Assembly: GCA_030141605.1 (NCBI GenBank)
Contig: JAQGDQ010000234.1
Location: forward strand, 186,001-250,000
DNA from: Tubiluchus corallicola
Taxonomy: Eukaryota; Priapulida; Priapulimorpha; Priapulimorphida; Tubiluchidae
DNA length: 64,000 nt
Direction of reading: 5' to 3'
This document shows, piece by piece, positions 1 to 22,400 of this stretch. Numbering within the stretch: position 1 is the stretch's first letter; every line of letters begins with the position of its first letter. Both the position numbers and the translations under genes were made by a program. Under the pieces are notes generated by a model. That model was not told where the DNA came from. It was given only the letters and a program-made list of their open reading frames with translations, and ran no database searches.

Positions 1-48
1 ACAATTGCGACCAATTTGGATATCATTAGTAGCTAAAATGCTACCTAC

Positions 49-9041
<8,993 letters not shown>

Positions 9042-9260
9042 CTTGTGTCAGGAACGCCAATATTGAGGAAAAAATGCGAAATTTCTGCAATACATCTCAA
9101 ACAACAGCAGCCATTTTCTTTGCAATTTTACTGTGTGCGCAATCGACAATCGTCGTACGAAATCGTTTATTACGACAGGCATAGCCACCCAATCAAATCG
9201 GGTCATGGACAATGTCTGCAGAAGTGTAGGGAATTTGCAAAGCGCAGTGCAACAGTTACT
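9042..9260 (-). promoter_or_regulatory. Presumed FBXO11 promoter with YY1-like site and CCAAT box
   Basis: This stretch directly upstream of the FBXO11 start is richer in CpG than its surroundings. Read on the minus strand, 9117-9107 is AAAATGGCTGC, close to the YY1 consensus, 66-76 bp before the ATG. A CCAAT motif lies at 9189-9193 on the plus strand. YY1 sites just upstream of, or inside, short 5' leaders are typical of housekeeping genes. No transcription start can be seen directly, so promoter function is inferred. Confidence 0.45.
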
Positions 9261-9301
9261 GTTTGCAGGATAGCCTACCCACATGCTCTTTTACAGGCCT
9301 G

Positions 9302-11520
9302 ACAGTCTATAAATTTAGCCAATAATTATTAGTCATTGCTACTAGAACATGCACTAGGTTAGCCATTAAAGAGTTCCGAAGCATTAAAAAAACTCAACAC
9401 TATTAATTTTTGGGTAGACTTGCATAGCAATTTATAGTATTTGTATAGTTTAGACATTTGGGAAAACAAACACGTCATTTTAGCTGTTCTACATCATTTT
9501 CCAAATAATCATTAAGTAAATAACAAAAAAGGATGTAAATCTTGAAACTTTCCAAGTTATAAAATAAAATAGAACAGTATTGTTACTAAACTATAATCTA
9601 AGTGTTTTGTTGCTGTAGGTAACAAGACGAATTACTATTACAGCAATATAATAATACGCAAAAACCTCATTTTAATTTAAAAATGAATCATTAACTTGAA
9701 TGTGGTATATGCTTCTTTAACGAATCATTAACTTGAATGTGGTATATGCCTCTTTGATCAATAATTCAAATTTATTGTAAGCATATAATAATAATACTGA
9801 ACTTAAGAGGATAGGCTGATAGCAGATAAAGCTGATATGTAGAAAAAATACACCGCATGTATATGATGTGTTTGTATATTCAAAGACAAGAGAAACTTTC
9901 GTAAATATTTTTTGTTGCCAATTGTCTTAAAACTGGGACTAACTGATTTACATAGTTCCTTTATAATAACGGCCCGAACTAGGCACTCATGTCAACACAT
10001 TTTGTAGTTCTTTGAGACTTTGTCACCACATTCTGGTTAATTCGCAAAGACATTTTTTGGCTATATGAAGTTTTAATTTCTTGTAAAACTAATTCCTACC
10101 TGGTAAATTTTGTGTTTGAAAAAAGCACAATCAGTTTACCTGCTGATTAGGCATTATAGTTATCATGTTGTTTACTAAAGAGTTATTGTTCGCCTGTAGC
10201 TATTGTCCCTGATTTCTGCTCAGCGTGTTGCATCAGAGCAGAAGCGGAGCGATAGACCAATATGCTTGACATCAATTAGTTGTCACAATATATAGCTGCA
10301 CCATGGAATAAAAACCAGTAAAAACTAAGTTACCAAAGTTGGAAACCTTTAACCAGTTTGAAACTGTTAATTCACAAAAAAGTTAATTCATCATAATTAT
10401 GGCAATTAAGTGCTCGATAAAATGACAAAATGAGTTTAAAATCAGAGAATGATGTTTTCTTAGTGTTTGTACCCATAAGATGGAGCAAAGGTCAAGCTAC
10501 AGACGTTACTAAAAAACACACACCTCTGGGCCTGGCCGAAGATGTTTAATCACGTGCCAGGCCCTTACCCACTCAGAAGCTGCAGTGGTGACGTCATGTT
10601 TATCATTACTTCCACCGGCCTGAACAAAAGTTTGAAAATTCGCTCAGAGAATGGTGTTGTAAGCTCGCGAAGTGATATTATCATTGCTGTTTTTACCAGT
10701 GCATGTTACAAACGCAATTTGAGTTTATCTAAGTAGGCCCTACCATCAACGCATATCCATGGCACGTAGTGAGTTCATTTTCTTCTGACGTCCACTGGTA
10801 TAAATTTTACAACAGGAGTGCCCAAATTAATGTCGTAAAATCTGACAAGCATTTATTTATGTAACAAAACAACGAGGCAGTTTTCCAACAAGTACGGCGT
10901 GTTTAAAACACTAGCTTTTATTTCACAAAGGGAATTCTTTTGTAATTGAATAATTGGAAATAACAAAGCGACAAAATTACTATTTCGTCTTGACGAGGTG
11001 TGTAACTATTCGTACTAGCGTATAAAACAATATAAGTGCTGCAGGAGGACACCAAGTTTTTATTCACAAATCAGTCTGTTGCAAGTTTACTTTACCATGA
11101 TAAGCGTTTTTCAACATTTATGACATCTAAATTCTTTACGGCATGGAAAAGCTTTTGCGGAATCTTTGTAATTATTGTACAGGTTATAAGTACACCCGAC
11201 TGTTGTGCGCATATTGAGCTCTTTAAGCCGAATGCTGCACCGTGCTGCCATCTGGCAACGAAAATAATACAAAAACAATTTACACTTCCTTTAAAAGAAA
11301 TGAACCAAATTTCACACGTTGTGTGCCATATTTTGACTTGTTTAAAGCAATCTTTCTCCCCTTGGGATATTATTTGTGCATTAAAAAATGCGAGAAAGGT
11401 GCATGCTTCCTAAGTGTCTAAAAATGTAGGGAGTTTTCTTAAAGCATTGCCTGAAAGGCATTTTTGTACCAGATTTAGCATTAAAATAGGCATCTAAAAA
11501 TGTTAGAAAGCGAAAAAGTA
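9302..11520. other. Spacer without recognised gene
   Basis: AT-rich spacer between the FBXO11 promoter and the retrotransposon block. A 37-bp unit is duplicated in tandem at 9685-9757. Short open frames at 10542-10736 and 11036-11413 show no recognisable motif, have no clear splice context and are not called as genes. Confidence 0.5.
9685..9757. repeat. 37-bp tandem duplication
   Basis: The unit starting GAATCATTAACTTGAATG occurs at 9685 and again at 9722 with almost no change. Confidence 0.9.
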
Positions 11521-11560
11521 TTGATTGATTGACCAGTTTATTTCATGTAAAAGGCACATA

Positions 11561-11699
<139 letters not shown>

Positions 11700-11700
<1 letters not shown>

Positions 11701-13884
11701 GATTAAGACATGGTCGAACATCATGATATTTTGGTTCAGTCCATAGTTCACTACAAAAAGGACTTTTGGTCATATAACATGATCATTACTGTCCAAAAAT
11801 CGCTAAAGAGTTATTTACAAATTCACAATATGACATGGGGTTTCCATTGAAAAATTCATGCAGATCGCTAAAGTTCAGTTCAGTGTCATCTTCACGAAGG
11901 TGATTCGTAAGTGGACAAAAACAGTTAGCATGCTCTTCTGTTTGAATGTTTAAGCCAGGACAGGAGCATAGCCTGTCTTCTCTTTTTATCCTTGTCCATC
12001 TTCCAGTCTCAATAGTTAGGTTATGTGAAGAGAGGCGTAACCGCGATGTTTTAATCCTATGGAGCTCATTTACTTTAACACTATACATTGCACTGACAGA
12101 TAGTTCGGGATTCAGATAGATATAGGTGCACAGTTTAGTTTCGGAATCCCTGATACGTTGTTTTGTGTTCTCGAAGTCGTCAGAGATAATATCCCTTTTA
12201 TGAAGGATAGCTTTCACATATTGTACACATGGTGTATTCGCTTCCGAGCACAAATTCCACACGATTAAAAATGGGTCATCGGGCTCGTTGGCTCTCGGAT
12301 TCGATTATCTCTTTAAAGAACCTTGATTGCACGTTTTGAACGTACGCTTTGAAAGAAGGTAATCCTAGATCGACTAAACATAAGTCAGCGGTTGTCTTCC
12401 TGACGCCAAGCAATGCTTTAATCACAGAATTGTACATCACATTTATCGGTTTAAGACTGCCAGTCATCCAGGATTAACAGCTGTAGAAAAAATATGATAC
12501 CAGGGCCGCGTCCATCACGTTTTTCTTAACCCAGAATGGGAATGGTGAGTTTTTGTTCAGAAATGACACTTATTTAAGAACTTGGGTAAACTTTTCTTCG
12601 CAATATTTTTCCAGTGAGGGCTGTAACTTTCCTGAAGCACTGAACACAGGTCCGAGATAAACGTAATACTCACATATCCTAATTACTATATTTTCGTTAC
12701 CGTTAATAACCATAAATTTGGTTTTAGATTCGTTGATTACCATTCCTGACTCACGACAAAATTCTTCAAGAAGTCCTCTGGTTGTCGATAGGATAACAGT
12801 ATCATCCATCAATAACAAACAGTGAAGCATCCCTAGAGAGCCATCTGGTCTGTACTTTTCCTTGAGGTTTCTTATAAGCTTATTAACGTAAAGTGTGAAC
12901 AGAAAACACGAGGAAAGGGATCCTTGCTTTACATCTAAGGTTACACTTATTATAGCAGCTCCTAATACTAATTGTGTATTACTGTACAAGGCAGCAATTG
13001 CACAAAGCATAATGATACCGCCATCCAAGAGCTTTAAGCGAGACTATGAGACCGTGCCTGGGGACACGATCATATGCATGGCAAAGACAGTTTAACTTCC
13101 CGAAATTGGGCATAGTCCATCAGTAATCTGAGAGTAACGATCCATTCAGTGCAACTTCGACCTTTCTGAGCACCTGCCTGTTCCCTGTCGGGTAAGAACC
13201 ACACATGAAGGCATCTACACAGGATCCTATTATAAACCTTGGCAATTGAGTCCATCATAGAAATTCCTCACACTATATTTATCACAAGACTTTCGACTAC
13301 CTTTCTTGAAAATAGTCACAAGTCTGTTTAAGCACCATGAACGTGGGGAAGTTCGAGACACAAATATAAAATTGAATAGCAAGCACAGGTAGGATAACCA
13401 ACATTCTGGTAAAAACTTTAAAATACCGCCAGGAATACCAGATGGACCTCCACTACTTTCATTGTTGCACGACGTTATAGCAGTTTCTATTTCATCAAGG
13501 GATATCAAATTATCGGTAACTGGAATTGAAGGACCCGCACACTGTGACAACAGATCCAGTGAATCGAGTCTATCCGGGTTCAGCAAGGCCTTCGAAATGG
13601 GTCTTAAAGTCTTCATCAGACGGAGGTTCAATATTCTTTTCAGAACTAAGGTCACTATTCCAGTTGATGGCTTTCTAAATTCCTTGGGAGGTATTGTTTT
13701 TGAGCAGGTTATTCCATCTATCTGGTATAGCCTGGTGGTCTAGGGTATCATTTGGTTCGGTACGGCAATTCTTTAGAATGTTCCTAATGAGAGAATTTAA
13801 ATTCTCAACGCTAGAGTTCATATCATCAATATCAGTTGGAGTATCAATATTTCTCATTTCTAAGTTGAATTTTCTACAGTCCAT
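11700..13884 (-). pseudogene. Broken non-LTR retrotransposon with reverse transcriptase and C-terminal region
   Basis: A 5'-truncated LINE on the minus strand, broken by several frameshifts and stops. In order from the 5' side: a linker region (13884-13675); the start of the reverse transcriptase (13655-13230) with GGPSGIPGGILK and FKKGSRKSCDKY blocks; an RT segment (13258-13070) with REQAGAQKGRSCTE; the RT core (13028-12570) with KQGSLSSCFLFTLYVN, catalytic box LLLMDDTVIL and SKTKF; and the post-RT region (12467-11786) ending in a Cys/His cluster (CSCPGLNIQTEEH). The catalytic box reads MDD where most families have ADD. The endonuclease region is missing. Presence of RT is certain; clade is not assigned. 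Confidence 0.88.
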
Positions 13885-14271
13885 ATTACCGGTTCAGATT
13901 TGCTTATGTAGTATAAGAGGCTTGATGTTGATTTCCCCAGCTGCATGCTTTCCAAGGTCTTCTGATCGATCTATACAAGTAAAAGTTATCGTACATATAA
14001 TTGAACCTGATAAAAGTACTTGCGACCATTGCAACATGAAGTTTCACCTGTATCGTACATCAGATGCATTAATAAAACCAATTAATGAAATTACCACTTT
14101 TTTCTTTGCTTCTTGGCCAGATACTATATGCAACTTTTCTTCTTAAGATAGTGAAATTTGCACACATATACGAAGCTCTAGTGCCATATTCCAAATTAAT
14201 TTTTTTTAAGAACAGTATTATATGCAGATCTAAGTTCACGAATATTGTAGAAATAAAATTTCACCCATAGA

Positions 14272-14487
14272 CTAGAACACTAGAACTGGATACAATATGA
14301 TCGGAATAATATCTCTTTGACATGCGTGCACAGAACAGTTACTAAATTTTCTAATAATACAATAACTAGCTCTTACGTGAAGTGATCTTAGCTTATTCAA
14401 AATGTCATTATCATCACTTAAGTTATTACTCATGTAAAGGCCAGGGTACTTTTCATTCATTTTGGCTAACTTCAACTTCTTTGCCAA
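14272..14487 (-). pseudogene. Fragment of a second non-LTR retrotransposon, post-RT region
   Basis: This minus-strand open fragment contains a DDNDILNKLRSLHVRASY-type block followed by IIRKFSNCS. The pattern is typical of the region just after the reverse transcriptase core of LINE polyproteins. It lies upstream of, but out of order with, the neighbouring LINE, so it comes from a different insertion. No catalytic motifs remain. Confidence 0.6.
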
Positions 14488-14587
14488 ACAGAAAATCCAT
14501 CGTGGGCAGTGGCGGCAAATATATGAGTGCGTACATGCATGGCATGAACAGGTGGAACTTGTTGTGTTTTAGAAAAACATGTAAATG

Positions 14588-15209
14588 ATGATTATGATTT
14601 TGATACACTAATGCGTTATAATGGGTAATTTTTTATTTCTCACAATTTTTCCATACCATAGCAGAACGAAAATTAATATTATTACAAACCAAGCATTCGT
14701 GGCACATTACTGTGCTGAAATGTGCAGTTGGCATAAAATATTGTCAGATGGGAATTAAGCAAGCATCTGTTCTGCTTGCTGTGAACAAACATGAAACAAG
14801 ATCAGTATTCACTAATTTTATCCCTTGGCATTCTAGCTGTTATACTCCAAAAAGGTAAACATTGCATGTCTGTATATCTTGTCATGTCATACGAAATCAT
14901 AATTATGCTAAGAAAAATTTGAAGGAAAAATTTATGTTGCAGTAGTCACAACAAATTTACACCAAACTGTCCTGCAAGTTTTGCAAACCCATGCATGGCC
15001 ATCAACTAAGAATTAAGCCACTAATCGCACAAACCAACTAGACAAGAACGGAACATGTGTGGCCAATCAACCAACATGCATCCCATAAAATACGATCGCC
15101 AAGATCGAGCCAACTAATAATCACTGCTCATAAAATATATAAGCATGAGATCAAGAGATTAAGGTACACACAAGCACCCGCACCTGCACCGCACACACAC
15201 ACGCACACA

Positions 15210-15240
<31 letters not shown>

Positions 15241-16473
15241 GAGGAGAAACAGGAAGAGAAAGAAACTCATGGAGAGACACACCTGCAGAGAGAGACAGAC
15301 AGGCAGAGAAACTTAACAAAATAGTTTAACGACAATTATATACACTGTTAAATGTACATAGTCGCTGCGGCTTTCATTCAATATTTGGCCAAACAGAGTG
15401 CAAAACTGTGGTCTCAAGTCATGGCTTTAAAATTGCGGCACATTGGTCTTTTTATAGTGCGCATGCGTGCAACTCCATTATTTACTGTGATCAAAGAGAT
15501 GTAATTATGTATTTCACCTGAATAAAAACATGAAAATTAATGAAGACAGTATATGATAATGCTTTGAATAATTTTGGTTTCAAGCGCAGTTTTGAAAATT
15601 GATGTCACCACCTAATACCAATGGTGTAATTTACTTGGAGTTTATTTTATTACTCAATTTTTTGCAGCGAGTTGCGATAGCTGTACTGTTACAGTATACG
15701 TGCAATCGCTATCTGTATTCGGTACGCCTGTCTACAATCATTTCAAACTAAGGTGGTGTAATAATTTTAATAACTGTAGTTTGCGAGACGATTATTAAGT
15801 CAGTAAGCTGTGTGTATGTATACCACTGATATCCATTTTCTGAGTGATGTAGATTGGCTAGCTAACAGTGTTTTACCTTTACAAAATTCGTTATCATTTG
15901 ATATTATTCAGTGTTGATATGCTAAGCTTAGATACTGTATTACTTTGTTATTGCTAGACTAAAAACACCTGCCAAAACAGGCATACCATGGCGAGTTCTG
16001 TTAATCGTATGGAAGCAGTATAGGTTCTCCTGTTCATGCATGAAAAACTAAGTAATGATGCATTATGTTTAGAAAACATATTTTCAAGAAGTTCCCGGGC
16101 TTCTGATCAATGTTGGGTCAACAACTTTTAAAATATGGTAGTATCACTACCATTACAGTTACTCTCTTGAAAAGTAGTGGTGCTACCACTGCAATTGCTT
16201 TTTTTCTAAAAAAATGTTGTTGCAAAAATTATTGGTTAATATTGTTATTAAAGTTTTGAGCTTGCAGCCAGTTTGAGAATGTAAATTTGCAAAATTGTTA
16301 ATTCGATATTGTTAATTCTTGCATTCTCGAAAGAGGAGAACAGTATGCTTTTGAACTTCTGAACCTTAAATTTTATGTAGTTTTTGCGATGTGCTAAACT
16401 GTGTTTGTGAAGCTCTAAATTTGTTGTTTCTTCCTAGTGTATATGACACACTCACATTGGTCTACGTACTTCA
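14588..16473 (+). promoter_or_regulatory. Spacer and presumed 5' region of TMEM181
   Basis: It holds no coding sequence that I recognise. A palindromic TGCGCATGCGTG at 15458-15469 closely matches the NRF-1 consensus and could mark the promoter. A good splice acceptor (TTTCTTCCTAG) ends at about 16436, 37 bp before the TMEM181 ATG, suggesting a non-coding first exon farther upstream, perhaps near the NRF-1-like site. The first exon and transcription start are inferred, not seen. Confidence 0.4.
15191..15240. repeat. (AC)n(AG)n microsatellite
   Basis: A run of AC dinucleotides passes into AG dinucleotides, with GA-rich sequence continuing to about 15310. Confidence 0.9.
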
Positions 16474-19400
16474 ATGGCAGATTCTTTGGGATATGGTTAC
16501 TCAGATACTCACGAAGTCTCAACTGGTGTAAATATTAGGTCATTTCTAAGCCAATTCAGTGATATATTCAGTGAATTTGGACGTCACATAGCACCAACAT
16601 ATCAACATGACCGATGTGAAAGGTAGGGAAAATTACTTTAAAGCTTTGTACTTTTTTCGTGAATGTTTTCATTTAACTTACTAAAATTGAAATAATTTGA
16701 AGATTCTGCGGCATATGTCTTTTACTCACTAGTACTTTAAAATGTCATCAGAAAAAGAATAATCTAAACATTCATTAATATGTTGCTAAAGTTTACTGAT
16801 TAAGAATATCTAGTCATCAATATTACTATAGGCGATGTACATCAGGCATGATGTGGACCAGGCATAATTATGGTACATTATCATGATGATACAGTCAGCA
16901 CAGAGGCTGCATAGGACTGTGTATTTATTTTCTTGTCATTCATGTCCTTTCATTGTGGCAGAAAAACATAGACACAACAGATTATACATGAAATGTTCTC
17001 TCTAAGCGCCATAAAACACATTATTTTATGTGCGAGCATCATGGATCTGAAATTTTGAATCGCGTGAGCAGCATATTGCAGAGAGACCCCAGCACTAGGC
17101 GTCGAGCCCACTAGTTTTGTTAGGCATCCACTTTGAATTAATGTTAACTTACAAATGCAGAGAGCTAGAGTCCCAAAACTTATAGGGGAGATACCTAGTG
17201 TAGGGGCTCAGACAATGAATGGTTAAAAGGGCAAACTGAGTAGTCACTCATACCTAGAATGCTAGTATACTTGCAGGATAGAAACGTGGAGTGAAGATCT
17301 TGACAATAATATGGACAGTTTTTATTGTCTCTCAACTCTTCCTAGAGCTTTGAGTTAAAATCAAAATTTTTTCATAAGCATTTAGGTATTGTAGGGTAGA
17401 TGAAAAACCTGTATTTTGAAGGACCTGAGAAAGGAACCAAAATGTGAAATTTGGGATAAGCAACTTGGACACTTTTCTCCCCCCACATCATAACGTCAGC
17501 AATTTGTGTTCTTGCATGTGTGTGTAGTAGGGTAAAGGTATGGCGACCTGAGCCATAGGCCATCAGTGGGCCACGCGAGAACTACCCCATGGCCTGATAG
17601 TCCACAAGTTGAAGACCATTGTAGATATATACTTATTGTACAGGGGTATCATACTCTGGGCTCTATGCTTATTGTACAAGGACCCTAAGGGTTTTAAATG
17701 TGTCATATAATGAAATACCCAGTGTACACTTCAAACAAATTTATACGCTGGCATGGTGCAGGCCCCAGATACCCGTGGGCCCTGGGCCAATGGCCTACTA
17801 TGCCTTTTAGTAAATCCGGCCCTGATGGTAACCTTGGTGAAAAGTTCAAAGACGCTGGACATTGGTAAATTTTTCAATTATTGCTCAACTCTTCCTTGGG
17901 TTTAAGTTAAAACCAATTTTTTTACAGGAACTTAATAATTTGCAGTTTTTGATAATCATTATACTTAGTAACTATGTGCAAATGATTGGGCAATTCATTC
18001 CAAATTTCAGAAGCTGAATATCGAAAACTTCTTTTTCCATATAATTCTGTGCGTCCTCTGGGAATATTTATGATATTATCATATCGCATTTGATAAGAGC
18101 TTTCTCTCAGATTAACCATGTTATATAAGCTTTCCGGACCGAGTTTATCTAGAATTTTAAACACCTCTAATGCTATTAATCTTTGCCTATTTTCCACTAG
18201 CTTTTTAATTTTAGCTTTGTTCAACAATGTTTCATAATCGCTAAAGTAATCATTAAAGACAAAACGTATGGCACGTTCTTGTAATTTTTCCAATTTTTGT
18301 GTGTTCGTTCCACCGCTAAAATACCAAACTAATGGACAATAGTTGAAACTGGAAGATATGAAAACCATTTTACAGTTTACATTTAATAAAGTTGACAGAC
18401 GTTTTAAAACATTAATTTGACAAGAGGTACGCCTGCAAAGGTTTGAAATATGTTCGTTAAAACTGAAATTAAAATCACTGAATCTTCACAGTCAATTTCC
18501 ATGTTTTGAACGCTTTAAGGACTTCAATTTGTCATGTGTCTTTACACCAAAACCAATTCCCTGGGATTTACCAGGATTTGCTTCAAAACCATTGCAAGTG
18601 AACCAATTTAATAATCTTGAACAGTTTTCACCAAGATTATGTACGAGATTTTCAAAATTTTCGGATTTACAAGACAGTGTGTTATCATCAGCATATCTGA
18701 ATAGTTTACAATCAGTCTGGATCAATAGAAAATCAATTTCGGTGAAATTGTGTGCTAAGCGTAGATGTATAATTAATATATAAATAAGATGTATATGTAA
18801 TATATTTAAGTATATATTTGTAAATATAAATTTAGATAAAACGTGGTAAAGTAAAAAAAAACAAAAGTAAAGCCTGTGCATCATTTTAGTGGTGATTGAA
18901 CATATATAAAGCTAAACATTTAGTAATTTTTCAATAGGAAGTGAATTATCAAGTAACCCTGCACATAGAGGGAAATTGTATGTCTATGTAATGTATGTAT
19001 ATAATTAACAAAAAAGAATTATAATAATAATAATAATCTCTCTTACAAATATTGAATTTGAATTCTGTCTCTCTCTTTCTCTCCTTCTCTCGTCCCTTTC
19101 TCTACCTCTTTTTTATCTCTCTCTTCTGTTCTTGTCTTCAGTGCCTCACCCCGACACTTTCTTTTTAATTCCTTGTCTGGAAAAGCTGAGCGTTGAATAC
19201 GTGTTCTATTAACATTGATCAACCATGAGGAATTTTCCGTTGGATTGTGTGTGTGTCTTTCACAGTCAGCGGAAATAGATAAACCAGGAAACCTTGTACA
19301 CTTTTAGGTTGCGGGTAGCGGACGCTGTACGGTACAGTTCGTAATCTAATCGGGTCAACTTCACAAGTAGTGTTGCACGTAGTTGCATATTAATTAGTTG

Positions 19401-22400
19401 TGGTTGGCTTCACAGATACTATTGTAAGATTATCAATACACCGTTTTGGAACGGCGTTTGCTTTTGTAGTCTGTTTGACAAACCAAGGTTTTCTGTCATG
19501 GGCATATTGTGCAAATGCGGTAATACTGCACTGTCGGCTGACATCATAGAATTGGAACCGTAAGAATATTTATATAAAATATTCAGTTGATTTGTCTTTG
19601 CCATTTTTAACTTTTGTGCATACTTCTTATTTTGCAGCAAACTTTTGACTTATTTACCTTTTTATCTCCTAGTATAATTTAACTCAGTCACACTTGTGCG
19701 AATGGGCGATATGTTGGGTTAGTTTAGGTTTTGGCTTTATTTGTCTGACATAGGTGCAAACGCCAAACGCGGGCAGTAAATGTTGAAATGATTGTACACG
19801 CAAGTACATGCCATTGAAGAACGAAATAAAGAATGGATTCATGAGAAACATGTCTGCAAGCAATAGTTTTTCTACATGATTCTAGTACCCTTAGTTACAG
19901 ATGCCTAGTTTTTGTTCTGTGTATGTGTATATAGTGTATATAATGTACCAAATCATTACAATCTTTGTAGTTAAAGTGCAAGTGCCACAAAAGTTTGTTT
20001 AGAGATCAAGTGCATGATATAACCCAGTTTTGGGTTCCTTACACAATGGCTACCAAAATTAAAGTCTCAAAAATAGCCAAAATAATGGGGGTAGCTGCAA
20101 ACGTGAATTAAATAAAACCAACGGACGACGAAAATCACGAGATTGTCCTGCGTTTGCGGAGTTTTTTGTGAAAGTTCTTAAAAAAGATCCATAATTGCGT
20201 TTCGAAGGTGGAGATAGACGGTTGTATTGTGCAGTCGGTAGATTCCGAATTTCCTTGCAAACGTGCAGTTAGACAGTTGTGCTGTTAAGTCGATAGATTC
20301 AGAATTTCCTTGCGAAAGTGGAGCTCAGACGTTTGTGCTGTGCAGTCCCTCAGATTCCAGAATTACTGAGCTTAATATTCATGTATGTTACTCTAATAAT
20401 TTTTCCATTAGTATTTCGTTTGACCATATATATAAATACAATTTTTAATCAGTATAGCATATAAGAAATATAAACATTGACAAAATAGTCACTTTGAGGC
20501 GTCCACAGAAATAACTGAATCTTATTTGTGTACATGTGCTTGGCTGAGAAAGTTAAGCAGTGCAAGACTTAGAAGAAGAATGGCCTATTGATGGATATTG
20601 GGTAATGGCTAGGATGGTTTCTTTTGCCATGCAGTCTCCAAATATTTTGCTCATTGAGAGCATGCATCTGAATTTATCTACATGATGGTGCTTGGCCGAT
20701 TTCATTTAACATTACATTTTACAGGCTATCTTAGATACTTCACTAGGTTCTGGTCCTGCCACAATCATTTAACGTTAGTATTATGTTGAGCATTGAATGT
20801 TAAACCTGGTGTGCAATATGACAAAATGTATCAGAAAACTGGTCATTTTAATTATGAGAATCTTTGCACGCCCAAATTTAATTTTTCTCATTATTTTTGA
20901 GCAAGACAAATTTCTTAACTTAAGGCTTCACACAAATAAAAATGTGTGTGTATAGTACATTAGCTATGTGTATGTGAAAATCATTTGTATGTATGAAATT
21001 GATAATGCATCCTTGTAATTGCAAAAATATTTTATTGACATCCTACATTTGTTTCACCTGGCTCAGGGCTTCCTCAAGAATTGCAATGCAAACAAAACAT
21101 GACATTATTCTGTAAAACAGAATGATTGGAAAGAAAATTGCTCCAATTATTAATGCAATTTCCTTTGACCTCTGTTTCAGTGACTATAATATGTGCTGTT
21201 TGTTTTGTACTCTTCGAGGATGCTTTGAACAGGGCAAAACACATGTAGAACAGGATGGCCAGATTTTGATAATTGGATGAATGGATTAATTTACTGAATG
21301 GTTGTCTTTTGGCCAAGCTTTTACATTTTATCTTTCACATTTCACTGACTTTTATAATTCTGTTATAGTGCAGATAGACATAGCTGAATTTTTTGTCAGA
21401 AAAATAAACATAATACATTTTAAAAAAATCAGTCGTTGTGTCGTGCGAGAACCATGTAAAAATGTCGCATGGGACTATGTGACAGACAACAGAGATAGCA
21501 ACAGTGAATCAGAATTCATCATACCCGATAAAGACAATGACCTGTCCAGTTATGCAAAGAGGCACTTAATTCATATAGCCAAAGAACTGCTGGGATCCAA
21601 TGAAGTTGGTAAGGAGTCACTTTTCCACTTAAACTTTTTGAGAAGTGATGAGTGTGACAAAGTTTTTAATACTTACTGCTAACCAGCCTCTAACAGTGAC
21701 CCGAGGTGATATCTCAAAGCCGCTGTGCCAATAGTGATATATCACTGTACCATCAGTCGACTCAGAAACTTGTCATGCCAGAAAGAAAATAAAAATATCA
21801 ATAGTAATAGTGCATTGCAGCAGCAACTAGCAGCACAAGCAAGCAAAGAAACGTGCCATTTTTACCTAAGAAATGGATGCAAATTTGGAATTAGCGACTA
21901 ATGGGCAAACTCAGTCACGCCAAGACATGCAAAAACGCTTAGCTCCTAAGGCAAATGGTTGCCAGTTGAGAATGCACCTTTTTTTCATCCAAAGATGTGT
22001 GGAAACTTGTTTTCAGTTGGTTAGTGTTTTAACCCTAATTGTAAATTTGTACATATTAATGATACCAAGGCCTTCCAGAACGACAAAGGATGACCAAAAT
22101 ACCTCTCCAAGTAGTGACACAAGAGCAGAGAAAGCCCACATCAAAGCAGCGACTTTTAATGACGAATTGCATAGCAACAGCGGTGTAATCAAAGAATAAC
22201 ACTTGAGATTGTGGTCGGAGGTCATCAAAGTAGGAGAAGTGCAAGCTACGGGTTCAGCAGATTCAACATCAAAGTGAATTGATTCAACAAATGCAACCAG
22301 CCCTTTCTTCAACTACAGAAACAACCACCGGACCAGTGTGGGCATAGCCGAAATTAATGGTGATAATGGACAATTAAATTCTGGTGTTTTAAATCCTGGT

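Noticed and set aside
9045-9302. Plus-strand open frame over the FBXO11 promoter
   Set aside because: No domain and better explained by the CpG-rich promoter sequence; a divergent transcript is possible but a protein is not supported.
10542-10736. 64-codon plus-strand open frame
   Set aside because: No motif and no supporting context.
11036-11413. 125-codon plus-strand open frame in the FBXO11-TMEM181 spacer
   Set aside because: No recognisable motif, unusual composition for a conserved protein and no splice or repeat context; chance or transposon-derived.
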